This document shows positions 43,393 to 56,797 of a stretch of DNA of 64,000 nt, piece by piece; within the stretch, counting starts at the first letter, position 1; each line of letters begins with the position of its first letter. The translations under genes and the position numbers were made by a program. This DNA is from Ilyonectria destructans (taxonomy: Eukaryota > Ascomycota > Sordariomycetes > Hypocreales > Nectriaceae): positions 2,294,001-2,358,000 of the forward strand of contig JAHEWK010000009.1 in NCBI GenBank assembly GCA_020740775.1. Direction: 5' to 3'. Below the pieces are notes generated by a model. That model did no database searches, was not told where the DNA came from, and saw only the letters and a program-made list of their open reading frames with translations.

Positions 43393-46300
43393 AGTGACTA
43401 GAATACAGTATAATTGCAGTGTAGTTGGACGAGTCTAGGGTGAAGGCGAAGGTGCTGCGTATCTAGCTCTGAGTAGGCTGGGCTTAGGAGGTTGTTTGAA
43501 ACTGTGGAAGAGATGGAATCTTGGTTTACTTATAAAAGTCGCAAAGACATAATTCAGCGTTAAAAAGACCCTAAATTTAGAGAGTACAGTAAGCGCTTGC
43601 ATGCCGGCTTCCGAAGAGTAGAGAGTACAGTAAGCACGACACTGGGGAAACCAAAGTTCTCACGATATTTTAAGCCACTCTAATTATATAATAACCACGT
43701 GCGCTGTTACAGCTCCTGCAGGATTACCCTGCATTCCAAACTCGTATCGTCCGCATAGATGCGATGCTCTACTCTGGGACATAGCCATGAGGGGGCACAT
43801 TGTTCCCGTGCTAGCAAAGCATGTCTTGCCATTCTCAATCAATTATCGACCTTGCTTTAGTGCGCTTGTATCCTGTCATCACCAATGGGTTTATCCAATG
43901 AAACGTCAGTTGCTCAAAAGCCCTGCCTCGTACTCGGGCGACGGAATGCGCTCCTCGGGAACTGGTGGTATGCCACCCCAGCGTAGAGGATTCAACTTGC
44001 TGTGTCATGGGGCTCGGGTCGTCGCTATGGCTCCCGCAGCAGAAAAGTCTCCGGCGCTAGCCTCCCCTGGCTCAGGATACTCTGCCATATCTAAGTAGAC
44101 AAAGTCTAGGGTTAGGTATAGAGAATTGAATGCGGGGCCTCTGTATGATATGAAATGGCAACAAATGGGAGGATCCAAGTTGGGACAAAGACACAGGCAC
44201 AATATTAGGCTCCTCAGCGTGCCTGCAGAAAAACTTGCACTTGCACGTAATCCAGACTGAGTTTGAACACATGAAATAGGCATGCATCAAAAGCTACTGT
44301 GTAAGACAGATCTACATAGTAGAACCGCAGCACAAGGATGCCAAGATAGAGTCGGCATCAGGGGTCCGGTTCCCCCAAAGGCAGCCGCCCTCGCTACTAA
44401 GAGATCCAATTGATGACACAACGCGTCTCTCACCTCCACCCGCTAGACTATTGCCTCGCGAGACGCCAGAAGGCAGCGCATCGTTCATGGGGAAGATATT
44501 CCGGGACGGAATATTGATCCCTGTCGTGTCAAGGCGGGTCTCCGCTCGGCTGAGGATCATCGGTCGCGTAACATTGACACTAGCGAAATCTGGATGATAA
44601 TAGAGCTAGTCGTTTCATTCTAGGGCAAGATAGAGAGATTTCTAGTTAAGACTAAGAAAAGGTTCCGATTTTCCTGATTGGCCACTAAGGCTGGTAACGC
44701 AAGCGCAGCCTGTTATAGCAGAGCACCCTCTCGTGCTTACTTGGGCCGGTTTGGTATGGAAGCTAATGTGGAGGATTGTTAAGTGCTATGTAATACTAGG
44801 AGTATAAGTACTTTGCATACTGTATGAGAGCAAGAACGTCACAAGTTCTTTTGATGTAGCATGACATCTATGCTCTTACCATATCAACGGCGAGACGTAT
44901 TAAGTGCTCTTGTCGAGCACAAATAGTCCTGAGACAAGTCACGGACAACTTTATTTAAGTACAGAAACTAGAAAGTACAAGCGCTCTGCTTTGGTTTTCA
45001 TGCCATCTTCTGACATGAAAAAGAGCCGAACCGTGAGGGGATATATTCCTGACAATCTCCTCTCCTTTAGTGGCCCGGCCTTCTGCTCTCTCCAATCTTT
45101 CCTTGATCTACAAAAACCTCCTTTTCAAGATGAACCCGCTAAATAACCCAGGGGCTCGACAAGTGGAAGTTACTTGTCTCGACGGGCTCCGTCCTCTTGG
45201 GGACCGTCCTTGGACAGTAGCCGCTGTAGTATCCGTGGATTATAGAGCCAATCGCTCCTGGGTTATTGCCTGAACTATCGACGACGGCTGATTAGTCTTC
45301 AAACATGATGCCGCGACTGTTGAGTCTGTGCCTCATAACATGACTCGGTGGTATACTCATGAAATGCCAATATCGCAGATACTTTTGGAAGAGTATTGCA
45401 GTGGCTCTATATGTACGTCGAACCGCGGCTTGAGAGGCAAGGAGCAATTTGCTCTCTAAGGGCTAGGCCGACTGACTTTCCAGCATCCAGGAACTCAGAT
45501 CCTTCTAGCCAACAGCTAGCTTAGACAAGAGGGCAGATAGTTACTACTAAGTGCGGGCCATATGAAGTGCCTCGGGTTCATTGACTTCTCTGAAAGAGTC
45601 TGACATAGAACAATGCAAGTGCATAATTTCCGAAGAGAATCAGCAGAAAATGACACTACCCCCTTCGTGCAGAAAGTGGCGGCGCATTATCGATCTGAGT
45701 GGTCATTGTGGCGCTTTTTCGGTGAGGACGTGGGCCCCTTTATGTTGGGTGTTGCATATCAGGCCTTGGCAGCTGAAACTGCCTCAACGGAAAGTACGGT
45801 CACCTGCTGGGTCTCTGAGAACAGGGCTTAAACTCGTTAAGCTCATTTGTGATTGACAAGCCACAGGTCCATCCGGCAGGATTTAGCGGCCGCAGTGAAC
45901 GGCGGGGCTGGCCCGGGACAATCAAGGAGTCGCAAGTTGGGCAGCACGAATTGATCTAGTTTGGGGATCGACCGCCAAGATGATCTTTCTCATTGACTGT
46001 TGACCTCTCGCTATTCAACTAGGCGAGCTTCCACATACGGAGAATGCAAGGCTTGCGGCTGCACCTTGGGCAGGTCGGCTTGGCACAGATTAGGGTAAAA
46101 CGTTTCCCTCGTTTAACGGAAGTGCAAGATGGTTGTTCAATCAGCCAGCCTCGTCCTCAGACCCCCCCACGCTCATTTACATTCAAGAGTCGCTTCACCC
46201 TGTTGCCTAGTCAGCCTAACATGCACATGCAGTTCTAGCGGCAATAATCACTACGCCACCTTGTCCCTCATCACACCAGGCTATTGGCGACAGAGGCAGG

Positions 46301-47223
46301 GGAAGTCCCAAGCCTTGAGTGAAGTCGGGAGGGAAGAAAAAGATGGTAATCGCTCACACAACAGGATGACCAAAAACTAATGCAATTCATCCAGTCGTGA
46401 TGGCTATCGAGCTGGAATACCTCGTTAGATCACCTCACGCCTCCTCTGTGTATGATTCTGGCCTTGATAGAAGTGCTAAAACTTAAGCTTAGATATGAAG
46501 AATACGAGGTGATCATTTAGGTGCAGACGCACCATGCGGCTTTGATAATTAATCACTCATTTACCATGTAGTAGTAATGCGCCACGGCTGGCAGCGAGGT
46601 TGGGAGCCGAAACGCTCAAGCTGCGGCTGTACCTTCACTCCGCCTAGCTGCGACCTGGATGGATGACCTATCATATATCATGTTTAAACTTGTGGATGGA
46701 AATAGACGTGGCCGCTCATGGCATCTACACATTAATGTCCCTGTACTTGAGAGGATTTACGGGATCTGTACTACCAAAACATTCCCAGGATACGCTGCGT
46801 CTCCCATTTTCTGGCCAAGATTGACTGAAGTGGCAGGTCTTGCCAAGGCACATCAGGCTGCCATGTATTAGCCCCCAATAGTGTGATGACAACACAAAAA
46901 GGGCACATGGGCTGAACAGGAGCTCACTGTAGCCAGTCGCAAACGCTTGTCGAGCATTGAGTAACAGTCTGGACATGCGGTGGCTTCGAGACATGCGCCA
47001 CTACTAACCACAATTGTGCGACTTGGCGATAGAACGGGTTTAGGCGGGAGGCATGCAGCAAGCCACCTGGGAAAAAGACCCCTGATTGAACTGGACAGAG
47101 GATGAGCTGAATTGACGCATGTCGAACGGGAAGCCTTTCCTTTGAGGAATCTTTCAACTTCGTCGCTTGAGAAAACTCTCTTGAAGTCAAACGTAACACT
47201 GGCCTTGGTATTACCGTTTTGAA
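43393..47223. other. Long gene-free region
   Basis: About 3.8 kb. The first 250 bp are the promoter of the secreted protein, with the direct repeat TAGAGAGTACAGTAAGC. Beyond that, several short frames (43787-44098, 44312-44560, 45613-45831, 46659-46871) show no signal peptide, domain or splice structure that I can support. The sequence looks unique, moderately AT-rich and non-coding. Confidence 0.4.
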
Positions 47224-48274
47224 ATGAAGTTCCACGCAAGACTGGCTATCGTGCTTACGATAGCACGTTTTGTGGAACCTCAATCCTTACCCTCTTGTGC
47301 AGTAAGTCATTTATCGTCTAGCATTCGGGAGTACATCCCTAGAAAACTCTGACCATTTCTTCTAGCAATCATGTGCGTACAACACCGACGTTTTCACCAG
47401 TGCTTCGACCGTGTGCGACCTTTTTGACATCGCCTGCCAATGTACAGACGAGGAGTACCTTAGCACTGCGCTATGCTGTCTGTACGAGCAATGCTCCGAC
47501 TCCGACCGCAAAGAGGCGGAAGAGTTCTCGAGATGGTACTGCAGGTATTCGGGCCACTCTATACCATCGGGGATCGAGTGTTCTACTGTTGCCAGCTCGT
47601 CTGCCGACATGCAGTCTACTGAGACGTCCGGACCCGAACAAAGCAGCGTGACGGCAGATGATGGCATCACGACGGCGGAGAGCACAACGGTGGATGGCAG
47701 CAGCGCAACGGCGGAGAGCGCAACTGCGGATAGCAGCGGCTCAGAGACGGCGGCCAACTCTGCCGTCGAGCCTTCGAGCTTGCCAACATCTGACAGGAGC
47801 GGTGGCTCTTCGAGTAGCTACTCGGGAACGACGAAGGACAGTCACGCCCTGACGCTTAAGCTTGGACTGGGCCTTGGCATCGGCCTGGGAGTCCCACTAG
47901 TTGTCGCAGTTATCTATCTCGCGCTTCTCCAGAGGAAGAAGCTCAAAGGGCAGGGAACACCAAACAACCAGCAATCTCAAGTATCTTCTTACCATGCCCC
48001 TCCACCTCATGGATACCCTCCTAGCTATCCACCCTCGAGCTATCTACCGCAGGGCTATCCGGTGCCGAGTCCTCTAACTCAGGCCCAGTTCCAGCAAGAG
48101 CAATTCGATCCTCAGAAGCACGAGCACGGAGGTAGCGCGGGCGGTGCGGTTGGGAACCCGAATCGACATGAAATGATAGGAAATATACCCCCGTCAAGGC
48201 ATGAACTGGATTCCAATAACCCCCAGCTATATGGCGAGCTTCTTGGAGATACTCGGCCACACAATGAGCCTTAG
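47224..48274 (+). CDS. CFEM-domain single-pass membrane protein
   Basis: Two exons: 47224-47301 and 47366-48274 with a 64-bp intron, giving 328 residues. Signal peptide (MKFHARLAIVLTIARF), then a CFEM domain with cysteines at 25, 29, 43, 50, 52, 63/64, 69 and 85. Asp47 sits just before the CxC pair (FDIACQC); in CFEM haem proteins that Asp is the iron ligand. A Ser/Thr stalk follows, then one membrane helix (GLGLGIGLGVPLVVAVIYLA, about 160-185) and a basic stop-transfer (LQRKKLKG). The cytosolic tail is Pro/Tyr/Gln-rich (HGYPPSYPPSSYLPQGYP). It is probably a surface haem- or signal-related protein. Confidence 0.87.
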
Positions 48275-50472
48275 GTCGTTAATAGAATCAAGAAATCACC
48301 TCATGGAGTCTTCGCAAAGTATATTACAGTATCCCCTTTATCCATCTTGATGTATTTGTAGGTCCAGGCCCATGCAGGTCATCTAGCACCCCTGAACCCT
48401 CCACGCATTGTTTTTGTTAGCAATAGGATAGATGTGATCAAGGTAGGCGTAACATGGCCCCGTCTTATTGCTATCTAACACACAGATGCATGGTCATTGC
48501 ATTAATTAGAACGCTCAAAGATATTTCAGGGCGATGTCGATATTATGCGCGTCCTTGTTGTGGGCTACAGCTGGTAGTCACCTTTTGATACAAGTTGGAT
48601 TGCCAACGCAGCTTCGTTGTCCCTCCAAGCGCCTTTCTGGAAGCTATATTGATGGTGTACAGCAGCGTAAGGTGAAGTATGCTTTGAGGATGACGAAGGG
48701 AGAAAAGATTGGATGTGGAAGGATCGCATCAGCAATTTATCTTCCCATACGTAAATACTATAAGAATATTACTGAAGATTGAGAGGAGGGTTTTATAGAA
48801 TGTATAGATCAGTCTAATTTTCCTTATTTTAATTACTTACTATTTGAAAAAGCCTACTGCAATCCCTTTATCTCTCGAGTTAAATATAGAATAAGACATA
48901 AATAAAAACCAAATAAAAACCTTACCTTTTTTAAAGGTTCTGGGTTAATAACTATCATTTTAATATCTCATTCTTTTTCTTATTTTATTATAACTAATAC
49001 CTTCTGCAGCTATATTTAATATATACTGACTGTAGCTTATAGTATTGTCGTATATAAATTGCAAGGAAGAATATTAAAAAGAGTAGTTATACATGTATTA
49101 CGAGGGACTTTTACTATATATTGTTATATATAGCTATCTTGTATACTAAAAGGCTTTCTGAGATTATATTTAGTACTACTTTTAACTTTCCACATATTAC
49201 TACACAAGCAAATAGTGGTATTAGGGCAAGAATATGAAATTAAAACTGGTGGGAGTCTCGGAACATCTATCCCGATATGGAAGCTGAATGATGAAGCGGG
49301 GAAATGATCTACATAGCCGATGGCTTCAATTGACGGCTCTCTATGAAACAACTTTGCGTTCACGTTCGCCAAGGGTCACCCATTGGCGACTTCCCTAGTT
49401 ATGGTGAACCTAGCTAAGGCTGACTGCGAGACGCCTGGATGGTGGCTGAGCAAATGCCAACGTAATCGAGATTCTTTACCGAATTTCCCAGGATTAAGGG
49501 CACCCATTCATCCATGCATCAATATAGTGGCGTACTATTGAACTAATCGACATTTAGCAGGCAATACGACAAATTGTCACGAATCAACTTAAAGAGCTGG
49601 CACACAGTGAGTCTCTGCTAATTACGGACACCTGTCGCCGTCCCTGGGATATTATTCGAGGAAGGAAGGGGCTTGGTTTCCCACCATGTATTACGCAAAG
49701 TGCCCGATACAGTTGGCCACACTGACCTTAAGAGACCCTTGACTAGTGTCTAAAGAGCAAAAGGCACAGGTGCCAAGTCCGAGCCCCGGCTCGGAGCAGC
49801 TCGAGGACTAACTAGCCCTCGGCTCAGTCCCCGGGGAAAATAACTTTAAAAATAAGATTGGGGATAATCGCCGGCACTAATCTGATTCTGAATGTAGTCA
49901 AATGGCTATTAAGTTTATTTGAGATATATGGCGGCAAGGGTTAAGTGAGGGAAATGAATCGCCACTAGTGAATGATGCGCAGATGTCCTTAGCGAGACAG
50001 ATTTCCGGGCAACCTTCCTGTATGAGACCATGTAGCCGATCTTGGCTGGCAACGCTTCGGGGCAGTGAAACATCACCCCCGGTGGCGCTGAGGTATACGG
50101 GACTAATACGGCATTAACTCCGAAGGTGAAGCTATAAGATGTGCAACGAAATTACGGAATACTTGCCAATGCGATCGTTTATAGTACTCTGCCCTCGGTC
50201 TCGGTCTCGCTTTCGTAGAGCTGTATTTTACCGGCTCTCTCTCAAGGTTGGAATTACGGTTGTACGGTCAGTGTCGTGTGATGGATTGTGTGATGTTGAT
50301 TTGTAAGTGAACTGTGGGATACATGGTTGCATTATGCTCCCGTTGGGTGCGTAATAATGTATTAAAGGCGTGATCCCGAGTGCCAGAGGGCAAGATAACT
50401 ACAGCCCTTATCTTTCCATACGATCGTTGCTCAACTCTCTACCTCATTATAAACTGGAACCCGATCTGTGAC
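48275..50472. other. Very AT-rich gene-free region
   Basis: About 2.2 kb. From about 48780 to 49210 the sequence is extremely AT-rich with stops in all frames, as left by repeat-induced point mutation or an old decayed repeat (inference). A palindrome TCCGAGCC-CC-GGCTCGGA sits near 49779-49796. The last 300 bp form the promoter of the FAD oxidase gene. Confidence 0.45.
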
Positions 50473-52146
50473 ATGCGAGTCACCTCGATTATCTGGCCAG
50501 TGTGGCTTACTGTCAGCCTAGCCAAAGCTCAGGACATCTTGGCCCGAGAGCTACATGTCTCGAACGCGGTTGCAGCAGCCTGTGCTGAACTTGGAGAGAG
50601 CCATGCCAGCTTGACCCTTCTCCCCAACACGGCAGAGTACGATAAAGAAGTTATTAACGTATGGGATAAGAGGTCCAACCTCCTCCCTGGCTGTATCTTC
50701 AGACCAGAGACCGATTCTCAAGTGGCCTCGGCGCTCCGGATTTTCCACGCAAACAACGCCCAATTCGCTGTCCGTGGGGGCGGTCACCTGCCCGTAAGCT
50801 CTTCCAGAAAACTCCACTAGGTGGGAGAATGACTAACTCAGTTATAGTACCCGGGTGCGAACAGCATTAGTGATGGGATTCTGCTAGTCTTGAGTGGTCT
50901 GAACAAGGTCACGGTTGATACTAAAAAGAACCTTGTTGAAGTTGGGCCTGGCAACAAGTGGATAAACGTTTACTCAGCTCTAGCACCCCACGGTCTATAT
51001 GCCATCGGTGGCCGGCTCTCGACAATTGGCGTAGCAGGATCCAGCCTCCTGGGTGGAGTCAACTGGTTTCTCAACAAGTATGGCTTCACCATGGATAACA
51101 TTGTCAGCTACGACGTTGTGCTGGGCAACGGCACGCAAGTCGTAGCAGATAAGCGCACAAACCCAGACCTCTTCTGGGCCTTGAAAGGAAGTGCCCTGAA
51201 CTACGGCGTCGTCACCAAGTTCGTCATCAAAACATACAAGATCCCTCGCGTTACCAGCACCCTTCAGATCTTCCAGCCGGCTGCGGTACCTGCCTTCATC
51301 AAGGCTGCTTGCGACCTAGCTCTCTCAGAGAATGGTGCTGTTGGCGCCGGCGCTGTCATCAATATCAACTATAATGCGACGACCAAAACCGCCACGCCGC
51401 AGGTCTTCGGTCTCCAAGAAACTACCGAGTCCCCGCCGTCTCGTTTCTCCAACTTTACCGCCATTCCTCAAGTGTTGACTCGAGTTCATAATGTCACTAC
51501 TCCGATAGCTTGGCAGGCAGCCCAGGCGGCTCCCAACCAATTGTTCCGGTAGGTTTACGGCACGTATTGTACTCTATGAAGGATGGTGCTAATCCTTTCT
51601 CTCTGCAGCATTTCCTTCGGCCATCATACTATCAAGCCAGACGCCAAGAGACTTACCGAGATCTACAACGCGTGGGTAGAGGCAATCCAAGATGTAGCTG
51701 ACGTTCCAGGGATCCGCCCTACGTTCATTCTTAACCTTGTTCCACGATCTGCAGCAACTGTGGGGAAGAACAACGGCATTGGAAACGCCTTTGGCCTAGA
51801 CAATAAGCATCCATATATCTGTAAGTATCTCCGCAAGCATGCACAACTTCCTGGATCCTAACGTGTGTTTCTAGGGTGGCAACTTTCGACTGCTTGGGCG
51901 CGTCCCGAAGACGACCTCAGAGTGACAACCTGGGCTAGGTCGTTCCTCGAGCATTTCCACGCCGAGAATAAAGCTCTAGGACTCTCTACCGAGCTTCTCT
52001 ACGGCGGAGATGCGGCTGACTACCAAAATCCGCTGCTTACGTACCCGAAGGAGAACCAGAAGAAGTTGAGACGTATCAGAGATGTGTACGACCCAGACTT
52101 CGTGTTCACTCGTCTCAACTGGGGCGGGTTCAAGCTGGGATACTAA
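50473..52146 (+). CDS. Secreted berberine-bridge-enzyme-like FAD oxidoreductase
   Basis: Four exons: 50473-50793, 50848-51548, 51609-51820 and 51875-52146, giving 501 residues. The start MRVTSIIWPVWLTVSLAKAQ is a signal peptide; an upstream in-frame ATG (50380) would bury it. The FAD_binding_4 domain holds VRGGGH with His105, the usual site of covalent FAD attachment. GRLSTIGVAGSSLLGG and GSALNYGVVTKFVIKTY are typical of the PCMH fold. The C-terminal BBE segment reads YPKENQKKLRRIRDVYDPDF then NWGGFKL. It should oxidise an alcohol, sugar or secondary metabolite outside the cell or in the secretory path. It is followed by a regulator, an epoxide hydrolase and an NmrA-like reductase, a possible pathway group. 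Confidence 0.9.
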
Positions 52147-52365
52147 AGGGGAGACCTGAAGTATGTGCATAGGCTATCACAAGGTTTACTTGCCCCTTGG
52201 CCCGTTCTCGAATATTATCTCTTTGACCTCCCTCAATCGGATTCTATGCTCCCTACAGCCTGGTTCCCTTGAACGGTAATTTCCTCTTATTTACGTGTCT
52301 TCTAAGATGACAGGCTTCTTGTCATTTACTAGGGATCAATTTATGTATATTAGACAATCTTCTTC

Positions 52366-54288
52366 TTAACTCAAGTCATCGTCCCAGAGGGCCCCAGCAG
52401 CCGAATTCTCGTGAAACTTCAGGACCGCCAATGTAGCTCTTGAGCCAAGATCGGAGCATACAGAGTGTATAGTTCGCAAATAGGTGTCATCGGAGTTGTA
52501 AACTCGCTGTTCAAGCTGTTTGGTAGCCTTCTCTACTCGCTCCTCGTCCGCGTCGATCTGTTCATGAAGATCATGCTCAGAGAGAGTCAGGTTTTTAGCG
52601 GCGAGGACAGTAATTGCAGCTTGGCAAGCGCAGGTTGCGCCCCTTTGCACAGTCAGTTCTTGAAATATCAGAGTCCAGATAGAATGGACTGACCATTGTA
52701 GCGCGGAGTCTCTTTCATCTATGAGGTCCGATAATGCCAAACATGATCTTGCGGCTGTCACCAAGTTGGACCAGTTGGATGGTAACAACGCGGGTGCAGG
52801 CTGTGAAGTCTCTGCAATTTCGCCTTCCCGACCAAGTGCATCGCTAAATTCAGTCAAACGCTTCACCCAAGAGCTGTCATGAGCATTAACTCGGTGGCTT
52901 GAGAACAGGCACTGGTAGAAAGCCATGTGTAGCGAGATGCAGTGCCTTCGCTTCATCGGGTCCAATCCTGCAGCTTTATCAAAGGTAAAGCATCCAGGGA
53001 CTGAGCTATACCATTGGTCGAGCATTCGGTCAAGACGCTCAGTGGCAGCCTTTTTTTGGTTTGAAGAGAGCCTCGAGGCTCTGACGGAGTAAACGAGGTC
53101 GTAAACCTTACCTTGAACGAGAGCCAAGTTGAAGCGGAGCTGGAGTAAGTGGACTGGTTGACTGACGATGCCGCCAAGCCTTGAGAGTCCCTCGACGTCA
53201 ATATCCATGTCATGCTCTTGCAGCAGATATGGCTCTAGCGTATGCATTGATACGGCCCGATCAATGATAAAAGTTATCCAGAAAAGACGATCCCGCTCTA
53301 GAGTGTTTTCTTCAGCATCTGGTTCCCTCCTCCTGTGAAGCTTAAGCCGATGGGCCAGTTTCACCGCTGTCGCAACCAAGACACAGGCAGGATGTGGATG
53401 AGCAGTGCCGAGAAAAATCAAGGCTAGGCCTAAGAGGACTTGCATTCCTTTCAAGTCTTGATCTCGATAGACGAGGCTATCCATAGTGGACTGCGCATTG
53501 CGGATGCACATCGAGGCCATTCTATCTCTGGTGGTGGAGTTCGTGGAAGGATTATGCCGCAGGGACAGTGCGATGACGACGTTGATTGCCGACCACGATG
53601 CTTGGTCGCGCCCAGACGGGAACTCATACCAGTCTTTGAACATCTTGATGAAGCTGTCTGGATCGAATAAAGGCATGGCTTGATTGAAGCCTTCGAAGTA
53701 GTTGGCAATCAGCGGCTCCATTTGATTTCGAGGGGGCAAAGACAGTTCGTCTTCCTTGCTTGACTTAACAGCCTGCAGAGTCATGCTTGGCTGGAGGCTT
53801 GCGGGGGTGTCCATCGAGGACGGCGTTGGTGAATGTGCCTCGAAGGATGTTGCAGCGTATTGATTATCATCCTCCATCTCCATCGCTGATTGATTCGTGG
53901 AAGCATTTCGCCAGAGCTGAGCCTCGACAGCTCTGAGTCTGTCTTCAATACCCTCAAAGCGACTTTCGTTCGAGCCACTGTGAATGTGAGCGGGCCGGAA
54001 CCACCACAGCGTGCGGTGTAGTGTCCTGACCTATCTTTTCTAGTACTAGTCAGGGTCCTCTTTGGAGGTTTCGAGGATGGCCCGGGAGTCCACACACAGG
54101 CGACGTTGTGCAAAGAACACGTAGAGCATTGCGGCTTCTTTGCATCGCACCTGACCTTTCTCTGGCAGCAACTATCGCAGGCCTAGTGTTGATGTTGTTG
54201 TGAGCAAGAGAGGCGCTTTCCATTGCTGTGCTTGAGGCTGACTCACCTTTCGACGACCAAGGCCCCTCTCTCTTCTTGACCCATCCAT
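52366..54288 (-). CDS. Zn2Cys6 transcription factor with fungal-specific domain
   Basis: Three exons on the minus strand: 54247-54288, 54031-54182 and 52366-53977, giving 601 residues. The zinc cluster is ACDSCCQRKVRCDAKKPQCS with Cys16, 19, 26, 33, 36 and 43. It is followed by a linker and a coiled-coil dimerisation stretch (FEGIEDRLRAVEAQLWRN). The middle homology region (Fungal_trans) runs through about residues 200-450, with LLGLALIFLGTAHPHPACVL, HRLKLHRRREPDAEENTLER and WITFIIDRAVSMHTLEPYLL. These factors bind CGG half-sites. It is divergent from the epoxide hydrolase, and the shared 411-bp promoter contains several CGG(N3)CCG palindromes that could be its own targets (inference). Confidence 0.92.
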
Positions 54289-54699
54289 AGAATAGTAGTC
54301 TCTGTGGGAAAGGACAAGAGTTGTGTTCAACTTGGAGGCTGCTTAGCAAATGAAGTCGCTGTGAGAGTGATTGAAACTCCGTCGGAGTTCAGGCCTCGGA
54401 CAAAATGTGTCTTTTCCCCTGCTTACGTTCACGTAAGCTCTCGGAGTCCGCGGAGTCCGGAGCTCCGAGGACTTGTCACCGCACAAACTGCTTACCCCGA
54501 ACCTCCAAGTTTCGTCCGAATCAGTCAGCTACGGAGTCCGACGGACAAGACAGTGATGAATGGGTCACCAAGCATTGGCAAGCGTCATCATCTTACGAAC
54601 GCTTCAGGATTGACATAAATCGTTGAAATCGAGACGTCTTGTCTCAGCTAGCAGTGCAGCCACTGTTCACTTTGGTTTATTACCGACGGTATTTGAGAA
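54289..54699. promoter_or_regulatory. Divergent promoter with CGG-type palindromes
   Basis: Between the regulator (-) and epoxide hydrolase (+) starts lie AACTCCGTCGGAGTT (54375-54389), an 18-bp palindrome GCTTACGTTCACGTAAGC (54421-54438), and CGGAGTCCG at 54442-54450, 54451-54459 and 54532-54540. Inverted CGG triplets with fixed spacing are classic Zn2Cys6 dimer sites. The same nonamer, inverted (CGGACTCCG), is found at 58108-58116 upstream of the NmrA-like gene. Confidence 0.65.
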
Positions 54700-56122
54700 A
54701 TGATTGCTCAAGCATTTATAATTATTTTAGGGGGCCAACTTGTTGCTGCCCTCGTCGCACACGGCGTCAACTCAGCGCAGCATTTGAACTTTGACGCCCA
54801 TGTCCGCGACAAGCCTCACCCATTCACCATTCACGTCCATCAAGACTTTATTGATGACACTAAAGTAAAAGCTGGTAAAACACGCTTATCAGTCGACCTC
54901 GATCAACCCGACTTTGAAGACGGCGTTCCTTCACATGTTGTGGGCGCATGGTCCGAGTACTGGGCAGAAGAATACGACTGGAGAAAGGTAGAAAAGTCTC
55001 TCAATGACGACTTTCAGCATTTTACGACGACAGTTCACGCAGGAGAAAACTACACATATCCCATCCCTCTTCATTTCGTCCATCATCGGTCAGATCGACC
55101 AGATGCAATTCCCCTTCTGTTCTTGCATGGCTGGTCCGGCACCTTTCACGAAGTTGCTGGCATCATTGATCTACTTACCAGTCCGCCAAACAACACTCTT
55201 CCTGCTTTCCATGTAGTGGCCCCGGACTTGCCAGGCTTTGGCTTCTCCCCTGCTCCAATGCACCCAGGTCTGGGGTTGCGCGAGATGGGCCAAGGATTCA
55301 ATGACTTGATGAAGCAGCTCGGCTACACAAAATACGTCGGCCAAGGAGGTGACTTCGGCAGCCATATCCTCCGCGTCATGTCGCCCGACTTCCCGGACGC
55401 ACTGGTCTCGATCCTTTCCAACCTCTTCAACGTCACGCCAAATTCTACAGATCTGCAACGTTTCGCCAACAATCAGACCGACCCAGAAGAGACGGCTCTT
55501 ATTAATCTACTGACCAATCCAGCCTTCACCTGGACCAAGGCATACTGGGACATTGAGAAGTCTGTGCCGCTGCAGGTTGCCATTGGTCTTGCCGACAGCC
55601 CCATCGCTTGGATGGCGTGGCAGTACATGGGCATGCGCATGATGACGCCGGGTTATGAATGGGGCACGGAGCAACTCATTACGTGGTCTATGTTGAACTA
55701 CATTCAAGGCCCATATGGTGGGCTTAGGATTTATAAAGAGGCCAACCGAGTACGTTCCCGCCCTGTATGTTATCTGCGCGTTGATAGCTAACCACATTCT
55801 TTCACAGGAGGGTGTTTTAGATGGCGTCTTCCCCTTTGTCAAACAGCCAGTCGGTGTGGTCAAATACTTTGGCGACGCAGGCTACGACGTGGTACGTTCA
55901 TCTGGCCTTCACCAAACACTGTGTCTGATTAGCTAACTTGTTGCCAATACGCAGCCGATTGAATGGGCTCAGCGCCAGGGGAACATCACCTTCTTCAGTA
56001 AGAAGGCTCCTGATGTTCTCGGTGGGCATTTTCCCGCCTTCATAAATCCTCAAAACCTTGTGGAAGACTGCTGGACGTTTTGGGGTGACAAGAGCACTTC
56101 TGGAGTCGACGTCTTTTACTAG
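54700..56122 (+). CDS. Secreted epoxide hydrolase (alpha/beta fold, EHN domain)
   Basis: Three exons: 54700-55749, 55808-55891 and 55955-56122, giving 433 residues. A hydrophobic N-terminus (MIAQAFIIILGGQLVAALVA) acts as signal peptide or anchor. The EHN domain (about 35-145) precedes the alpha/beta-hydrolase core, with oxyanion motif FLHGWSG, nucleophile Asp218 in GQGGDFGSH and catalytic His403 in GGHFPAF. An acidic partner lies between them. Microsomal-type epoxide hydrolases open epoxides to diols. Several NxT/S sites fit secretion. It lies head to head with the Zn2Cys6 regulator and near an FAD oxidase and NmrA-like reductase, so it may act in one small degradation or biosynthesis pathway. 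Confidence 0.93.
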
Positions 56123-56797
56123 TCTTGGGAACTGGTTCGGATGAAGGGATGAGAAATTTGATATAGACAAGAGGACCATCTGTATCCTGTGGGACATTGT
56201 TCAATGTATGGATATCTTTACACCGGAGAACTCCATCTTGATTCATAGGTCCTCTCAAAGAATCTATAATCCCAGTTGATTCAGGTTACATGACTGATTC
56301 CCACAGACGCGACAAACAGCTGCCATTTGATTTTACAAGCGAGTTTGACAACTGAATCGACAGACAAATTGAGATGATGGTGTCACAGTCGTAATTCAAT
56401 CACATAAGATCCTTGACAACACAGTCAAGATCCATCGCAAAAGTCATTGAATCAGGATGGCTGGGGTGGGTGTTGCGTCTGTCAAGGTTACGATCCACAT
56501 GTGGGTGTAGAAACATGAGTCTTAGTCTTTCCCATTGGTTCTTCTTTAATCAATGGCCCTTTATCTCTTTCTTCCGCTCACTTTAACAACGTCATGGTCA
56601 ATGGAAACCCCCAGTTCTTAATGGCACACTTCTGAATACGCCACAAGTCTCTGTTTATCAACTACTCGCCTACAAAAAGTGTTGGAAAGGGCTTCCAACA
56701 ACTGGGCAAATAATTAGGTCATCTGAGCCTTCTTTGCACGTTTAAAAGTATCGTCATTGTATTCTATGACAGCTCTAGTAAACGAACCACTCCAGCC
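56123..56797. other. Convergent intergenic region
   Basis: About 675 bp between the 3' ends of the epoxide hydrolase and the NmrA-like gene. No gene or structured RNA is noticed. Confidence 0.4.

Noticed and set aside
48780..49210. AT-rich block as a centromere- or telomere-like element
   Set aside because: No repeat units, no telomere motif and too short; an old mutated repeat is the simpler reading.
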